A stretch of 64,000 nucleotides of DNA from JAAYJM01 sp964498585. GTDB lineage: Bacteria; Bacteroidota; Ignavibacteria; Kapaibacteriales; UBA2268. The DNA lies in the NCBI GenBank assembly GCA_964498585.1, contig CAZCHH010000004.1, positions 35,487-99,486 on the forward strand, written 5' to 3'. The notes below the pieces were generated by a model that had not been told where the DNA came from, searched no databases, and saw nothing but the letters and a program-made list of their open reading frames with translations. Positions 59,085-64,000 of this stretch are shown here, piece by piece. Within the stretch, counting starts at the first letter, position 1, and every line of letters starts with the position of its first letter. Both the position numbers and the translations under genes were made by a program.

Positions 59085-62000
59085 ATGAAAAAAGTATTTA
59101 AACGGTCATCTTTCCTTTTATTAGGATTATTAGTTGTTTTCCTGTGTTGCAGTGATATTAAAGCACAGGATTGGAATTTACTTTGGTCTTATAATGTCTC
59201 AACAGCCGCAGGTTCAGGTCAATATGGTTCAGAAACAGACGGATTATTTCTTTATACATCTTTCGGAAGTAATAATGATTTTGCTAAATTTGACCTTGAT
59301 GGTAATTGGATTGAAACATTTTCAATTAATGGTGTTTCAGGAATTAAAGACTTAGCTTATGATGGCGATTCTTTCTATGGTAGTAATTCTAACAATCAAA
59401 TTTTTGTTCTGGATTTTAATTTAAAGCAGTTAATTACAACAATAAATTCACCAATAAATGTTATTAGTATTGCTTATGATTCAGAGAATAATGGTTTTTG
59501 GTGCAGTTCATGGAACTCTGATGTGGTCCTCTTAAATCCGAATGGCACAATTCAAAGTACAATTCCATATTTATCATATCAAGTCAATTCAGTTTGCGGA
59601 ATAGCTTATGATAATATAAGTGAAGGAGGTCCTTTTCTCTGGTTACATAGTTCTAATTTTTTAGGAAGTTTAAGTGCAATAGTTCAAATTAACATAGCTA
59701 CAGGAAACCAAACAGGAGTTTGGCATAATGTTTTAAGCGATGCAGGTTTGGGTATTGAAAATCCATTAGCTGGTGGCTTATTTAACTCAATTAATATTTT
59801 ACCCGGATATTTAGTAATTGGCGGTTTAATACAAGGAAATCCGAGTAAATTCTTTGCTTATTCTTTACTTCAATATGCAGAGCTTCCACCCTCTCTTTTA
59901 TCTCCAGAAAATATGTCTTACGGTAATGATGTTTTACCTTTGTTTGATTGGACATCAGCAGAAGGAGCAGTATCTTATCAAATTCAAGTTTCTACACAAT
60001 ATAATTTTGATACGATAGAAATTGACATTCCTGGTATTGAAGATACTTCATTTCAACTTAATACTCAACTTAATGAACTTACTCTCTATTACTGGAGAGT
60101 AAGGGGAATTTGTGCTGAAAATGAAAATGGAGTCTGGTCGAGTCCGTTTTCTTTTTTTACTGAAGGTGAATTACCTCAACCGGAATTAATAAATCCTGAA
60201 AATAATTATGAAGGAAGTTCTGTTAGTCCAATTTTTAATTGGACTAGATTAATCGCTGCTTCTAATTATCATATTCAAATTGCAAGTTCTGAAGATTTTT
60301 CAAATCTGATTATTGATGAACCTTTACTTAATAGCCCTACTTTCTCAGGTGGCTTTTTTGAAATGAGTACTCAGTATTGGTGGCGCGTGAGAATGTACAA
60401 TCCAGTTGATACAAGTGTTTGGTCAGAAGTATGGACATTTACTACCGGTTCCTTTGTCCGAATTGGAAACGGAACTACATATAACAGCCAATATGAGTAT
60501 CCCTCAGCATACTCAAATTTTAGTGGTGGAGTAAGACAGCAGTTTTTAATTTTACCTGATGAAATATATGAAGTTGGTGGAAATACCGGAGAAATTACTT
60601 CATTAGCTTTCAATGTTGCTGAAATTAACAGTGGGGTTGCTCTTCAAAATTATCAAATCAAAATCAAAACTTCAACTGTAAACGAACTTGGAGGTATTTG
60701 GGATTTAGATGGATTCACTATTGTATATTCTAACGATTCATATTCTCCTTACGCAGGTTGGAATTCTCACGTTTTTATTGAGCCATTTTTCTGGGATGGT
60801 GCTTCGAGCATAATTGTTGAAGTATGCTTCAATAATATGAGTCCTACTTTAAATGAATCAACTTACTGGACTGAATGTGATTTTACTTCAGCCCGTTTCT
60901 TTAATATTGATAATTTCGGTGGGATTTGTGGTGATGAACCAATGTGGTCAACTCTTTCTAATCACAGACCCAATATGCTCTTTGAGTTTGATTTACCTCC
61001 TGTTCTTCCGCCAGTATTGGAAATTCCAGTAAATAAATCTATATGTGTATCCACAATTCCATTTTTTAACTGGACTGATTCCGATGGAGCTGTTAATTAT
61101 ACATTACAGGTATCAAGCGACACTAACTTTATTTATGCTGAAGTTGATATAACAGGATTAGAAGAATCACAATATCAATTGACTGATTTAAATAGTTTAG
61201 AAGAAATTACTCAATACTATTGGAGAGTAAATGCTAATGATGGAGAAAATGTAAGTTATTGGTCCCGAATATCTAACTTTATTACTGAAGGCGAGCTAAT
61301 ACCTCCAAGTTTAATCGCACCACTATTTAATAGCGAAGGACTTGAACAAGCTCAAATTTTTACTTGGGAATCAATTCTCGGAGCTTCATCTTATCGTTTA
61401 CAAGTTGCTCTTGATGATGAATTCCAAAATATCATTTGCGATTCGATTACTTCAGATAATCAATTATTTTTATATAATTTACCTTTAAGTACTCAAATTT
61501 TCTGGCGTGTAGCTTCTCAAAATGAATGTTCTTTTAGCTCATTTTCAGATACCTGGTATTTTACTACAAACAATATTCCTTATGCTTACGGTTATAATAT
61601 ATCGAATTATGGAATGGCTAAAGGGCTTGTTACATTTTCTTTAATTAATCCTGAAAACATCTATTTAATAGATGACCAATCGGATATTGAAAATCTGTAT
61701 TGCGGGACCTGGGATAATAATTTGTGGTATGCCGTTAATTCCGGGAATAATTTGATTACTGTAAATTATTTAACAGGCCAAAGAACTGTTATTGGTAGTA
61801 TTGGCTTTGAAGTTGAAGGAATGAGCTATGATGTTCAGTCAAATACGATGTTTGCTATTGGCTATGTTAATGGTAATTCAATTTTATATACAATTGATTT
61901 ATCAACTGCTGTTCCAACTCAAATTGGAATAGTGGGAACTGGATATTTCTATGGCTTAGGTGCTTCTATTGAGGGCAATCTTTATACTCTTTGCGATAAT

Positions 62001-64000
62001 GACAATAGTTTTTACTCAGTAGATAAATATACTGGGGCATCTACATTAATAGGACCTACAGGTATTGATATTTATTACAGACAAGAAATTGAGTTTGATA
62101 AGAATACAAATACTTGCTATGTGTCAAGTTCGATGATAGATTCAGGACGCCTACTAACTATTAATGTAGCAACTGGCAACGCAACGATAGTTGGTGTTTT
62201 TACTAATAGAGAACAAGTAACCGCTATGGCTATTCCATTTGTTGAACCATGCTTAGATTATCCTCAATTAGTTGCTCCGGAAAACAACAGTTTTTGTATT
62301 GAAACAACAACAGAACTTGATTGGAACGAAGTAGAAAATGCTTTAACATATACACTTCAATTAACAAGTGACCCAAATTTTGTATATATTGATTTAGAAG
62401 TTACTGATATAGCTTTATCAAATTATTCAGTGAACAATTTATACGAACTAACTCAATACTATTGGAGAGTAATGGCTATTGGTGAAGATAATTGCAATAG
62501 CAACTGGTCTTCAGCCAGTTCATTTATCACTAGTGGTGATTTGGCACAATCAATTCTTATTAATCCGCCCGATGGTTCTTTTGATTTTGTTATTCCATTA
62601 ACATTTTATTGGGAAGCTACATTTGGTGCAGAAAATTATCAATTACAGGTATCTTTAAATTCAGAATTTTCGGAACTTATTATAGACCAAACTGGAATTA
62701 CAGAAACAAACTATTTGGGAACAGGATTAGAACTATTAACAGAATACTGGTGGAGAGTAAAGGCATTTAACAGTTGTAATGAAAGTGAATGGTCAAACAT
62801 ATATGTTTTTACAAGTGGTTCAAGCTTTATTACCGGAACAGGAACGCAAACTAATGTTAGTGTTTCTTATCCAGCTCCTTATGGTGGCTGCAATGGAGCT
62901 GCAAAGCATCAAATCTTGATTCGGGCTGAAGAGCTAAGTGCATTTGGAGCAATTCCCGGAGTTATTACCTCAATCGCTTTTGAGATTGCACAAATAAATT
63001 CTGGAAGTGTATTAACGGATTTTACTATTCAATTAAAAAGCACTTCTGTAAATGAACTTACTGCTGCTTGGGATTTAACTAATTACACAACAGTTTATGG
63101 TCCTGTTAATTATTATCCGATTCTTGGTTGGAATATCCATCAATTTGACCAAAACTTTATTTGGGATGGCACTTCAAATATTCTGGTTGATGTTTGCTTC
63201 AATAACTTAAATACTGTTGGATTTAATGAAAGTACTTACTATACGCCAACATCATTTAACTCAGTTCGTTGGGGTAATACCAGAGGACAGGCAACCTATT
63301 GCACAAGTCCTTCCCGTTCAACTTTATCAATGAACAGACCAAATATGCTCTTTTCTATGGATTTATCTGGTTTAATTCCACCAGAACTTTCAAGTCCTTT
63401 GGATAATTCATATTGTATTTCAACTACTCCTTTATTTGATTGGACTGACGTCGAAAATGCAGATGTTTATACTTTACAACTCGCAACTGATAACGAATTT
63501 CTTAATATTGTATTGGAAACATCAGTTAATTTTATTTCTGAATTCCAAATACCTGTTGAAGAAGAACTGGAAGAAATTAGCCAATATTACTGGAGAGTAA
63601 ATTCAGCAAATTATATTGACACAAGCGTCTGGTCTCAATACTTTAAATTCACCACTGACGGCGAATTACCGGCAACTACTTTAATTGCTCCTCAAAATGA
63701 ACTTACTAACACTCCCAAAACTATGTTATTATCTTGGAATGGTTTAGCAGAAGCAACTGGTTATCATTTGCAAGTAGCAACTGATGAGGAATTTGCTGAT
63801 TTATTTATTGACGAAAACGAACTTACAGAAACAAGTTTCATTGCATCTGGATTAGCTAATAACACTCAATACTGGTGGCGAGCTAAAATGTATAATATAT
63901 GTGGCGAAGGGAACTGGTCGGAAATTTGGACATTTACTACAGGTGCTTTCGTAAATATTGGTGATGGAACGAATTATAATTCAAGTTGGCAATTTCCTGC
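59085..64000 (+). CDS. Giant secreted FN3-repeat protein, C-terminus beyond window
   Basis: The frame is open from ATG 59085 to the window edge, more than 1,638 codons. It starts with a signal peptide (MKKVFKRSSFLLLGLLVVFLCCS...KAQD), after a GGAGG site. A propeller-like domain (about 59150-59870) is followed by repeated FN3-like domains in pairs, near 59884 and 60184, 60997 and 61303, 62250 and 62553, 63378 and 63680. Each first partner has WTD...A..YTLQVSxDxNF; each second ends QYWWRV and FTTG. After several pairs lies another domain with GTTYNSQYEYPSAYSNF (60450-60990), repeated at 62820-63370 and starting again at 63945. At 61570-62250 a second propeller replaces it. It is probably a T9SS-type surface adhesin; no enzyme motif is visible. 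Confidence 0.88.
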   Translation, partial: MKKVFKRSSFLLLGLLVVFLCCSDIKAQDWNLLWSYNVSTAAGSGQYGSETDGLFLYTSFGSNNDFAKFDLDGNWIETFSINGVSGIKDLAYDGDSFYGSNSNNQIFVLDFNLKQLITTINSPINVISIAYDSENNGFWCSSWNSDVVLLNPNGTIQSTIPYLSYQVNSVCGIAYDNISEGGPFLWLHSSNFLGSLSAIVQINIATGNQTGVWHNVLSDAGLGIENPLAGGLFNSINILPGYLVIGGLIQGNPSKFFAYSLLQYAELPPSLLSPENMSYGNDVLPLFDWTSAEGAVSYQIQVSTQYNFDTIEIDIPGIEDTSFQLNTQLNELTLYYWRVRGICAENENGVWSSPFSFFTEGELPQPELINPENNYEGSSVSPIFNWTRLIAASNYHIQIASSEDFSNLIIDEPLLNSPTFSGGFFEMSTQYWWRVRMYNPVDTSVWSEVWTFTTGSFVRIGNGTTYNSQYEYPSAYSNFSGGVRQQFLILPDEIYEVGGNTGEITSLAFNVAEINSGVALQNYQIKIKTSTVNELGGIWDLDGFTIVYSNDSYSPYAGWNSHVFIEPFFWDGASSIIVEVCFNNMSPTLNESTYWTECDFTSARFFNIDNFGGICGDEPMWSTLSNHRPNMLFEFDLPPVLPPVLEIPVNKSICVSTIPFFNWTDSDGAVNYTLQVSSDTNFIYAEVDITGLEESQYQLTDLNSLEEITQYYWRVNANDGENVSYWSRISNFITEGELIPPSLIAPLFNSEGLEQAQIFTWESILGASSYRLQVALDDEFQNIICDSITSDNQLFLYNLPLSTQIFWRVASQNECSFSSFSDTWYFTTNNIPYAYGYNISNYGMAKGLVTFSLINPENIYLIDDQSDIENLYCGTWDNNLWYAVNSGNNLITVNYLTGQRTVIGSIGFEVEGMSYDVQSNTMFAIGYVNGNSILYTIDLSTAVPTQIGIVGTGYFYGLGASIEGNLYTLCDNDNSFYSVDKYTGASTLIGPTGIDIYYRQEIEFDKNTNTCYVSSSMIDSGRLLTINVATGNATIVGVFTNREQVTAMAIPFVEPCLDYPQLVAPENNSFCIETTTELDWNEVENALTYTLQLTSDPNFVYIDLEVTDIALSNYSVNNLYELTQYYWRVMAIGEDNCNSNWSSASSFITSGDLAQSILINPPDGSFDFVIPLTFYWEATFGAENYQLQVSLNSEFSELIIDQTGITETNYLGTGLELLTEYWWRVKAFNSCNESEWSNIYVFTSGSSFITGTGTQTNVSVSYPAPYGGCNGAAKHQILIRAEELSAFGAIPGVITSIAFEIAQINSGSVLTDFTIQLKSTSVNELTAAWDLTNYTTVYGPVNYYPILGWNIHQFDQNFIWDGTSNILVDVCFNNLNTVGFNESTYYTPTSFNSVRWGNTRGQATYCTSPSRSTLSMNRPNMLFSMDLSGLIPPELSSPLDNSYCISTTPLFDWTDVENADVYTLQLATDNEFLNIVLETSVNFISEFQIPVEEELEEISQYYWRVNSANYIDTSVWSQYFKFTTDGELPATTLIAPQNELTNTPKTMLLSWNGLAEATGYHLQVATDEEFADLFIDENELTETSFIASGLANNTQYWWRAKMYNICGEGNWSEIWTFTTGAFVNIGDGTNYNSSWQFP
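59884..64000 (+). repeat. Supermodular repeat: FN3 pair plus YPxPY domain
   Basis: Units of about 1,110-1,250 bp start at 59884, 60997, 62250 and 63378. Each has two FN3-like domains; three of the four carry a ~185-residue domain with YPSAYSNF/YPAPYGGC, LAFNV/IAFEI, WDGASSIIVEVCFNN and NHRPNMLF. The second unit has a propeller in its place. Units are diverged in sequence, unlike the Ig-like repeats at 5550-7060. Confidence 0.8.

Noticed and set aside
59134..60613. Open frames at 59134-59355 (+) and 60371-60613 (-)
   Set aside because: Shadows of the giant FN3 protein, which has a signal peptide, GGAGG site and continuous frame.
1..64000. tRNA, rRNA or riboswitch genes
   Set aside because: No T-arm GTTCGAATC pattern with a matching acceptor stem, no rRNA-like segment, and no recognisable riboswitch core was seen by eye; only a covariance search could exclude them fully.

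Overview
The window is one AT-rich bacterial chromosome segment. Several traits point to the Bacteroidota/Chlorobiota (FCB) group. Secreted surface proteins are built from Ig-like, FN3-like and Asp-box repeats. A TPR-membrane-AraC regulator is present. Promoters of the TTTG-N19-TAnnTTTG type can be read upstream of several genes, and dispersed palindromes are abundant. The str and S10 gene clusters are fused with tuf inside (rpsL-rpsG-fusA-tuf-rpsJ...), and many ribosomal genes carry real AAGGAG ribosome-binding sites. Both traits fit a basal lineage (Chlorobi/Ignavibacteria/Kapabacteria-like) better than a typical Bacteroidia; this placement is inference. Two 100-N blocks (5868-5967, 12029-12128) are assembly gaps, both inside tandem repeats.

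Layout. 1-1515: partial Asp-box surface protein. 1804-4585: divergent trxB and proS. 4885-9670 (minus): two large secreted repeat proteins, one with an assembly gap and one with an in-frame TAA. 9890-11714: TPR-TM-AraC regulator broken by one base in an A7 run. 11879-12183: 21-bp minisatellite. 12251-17009 (minus): ABC exporter, ispD, dCMP deaminase and hydF. 17435-20853: AlwI-type type IIS restriction endonuclease with two overlapping adenine methyltransferases. 21131-21985: helix-hairpin-helix and thioredoxin-like genes. 22625-24297: PhoU-like protein and PiT phosphate transporter. 24529-25620: diverged YchF GTPase split by an in-frame TAA. 26324-28150: DEAD-box helicase. 28239-32829 (minus): OmpA-like protein and cydB/cydA, with a foldback element between cydA and cydB, then a dihydroorotate dehydrogenase-like gene. 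32932-35126: family 4 uracil-DNA glycosylase, zeta-like kinase with a 51-residue partner, and Uma2 nuclease. 35311-37606: ddl and purD. 37738-56490: one 19-kb ribosomal supercluster (rpsL to rplQ, with fusA, tuf, secY, map, infA and rpoA) closed by a clear terminator. 56555-57238: LolD-like ATPase. 57254-58714 (minus): helical-repeat protein. 59085-64000: a very large FN3-repeat secreted protein running off the window.

The core genes (translation, secretion, purine, isoprenoid and cell-wall precursors, respiration) look intact. The damage is confined to accessory genes: two in-frame TAA codons and one homopolymer frameshift. The intergenic spaces are unusually full of small palindromic repeats. 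The best candidates for unusual biology are the interrupted genes, the type IIS restriction module, the foldback element inside cydAB, and the zeta-like two-gene module. No CRISPR array, tRNA, rRNA or transposase was found.
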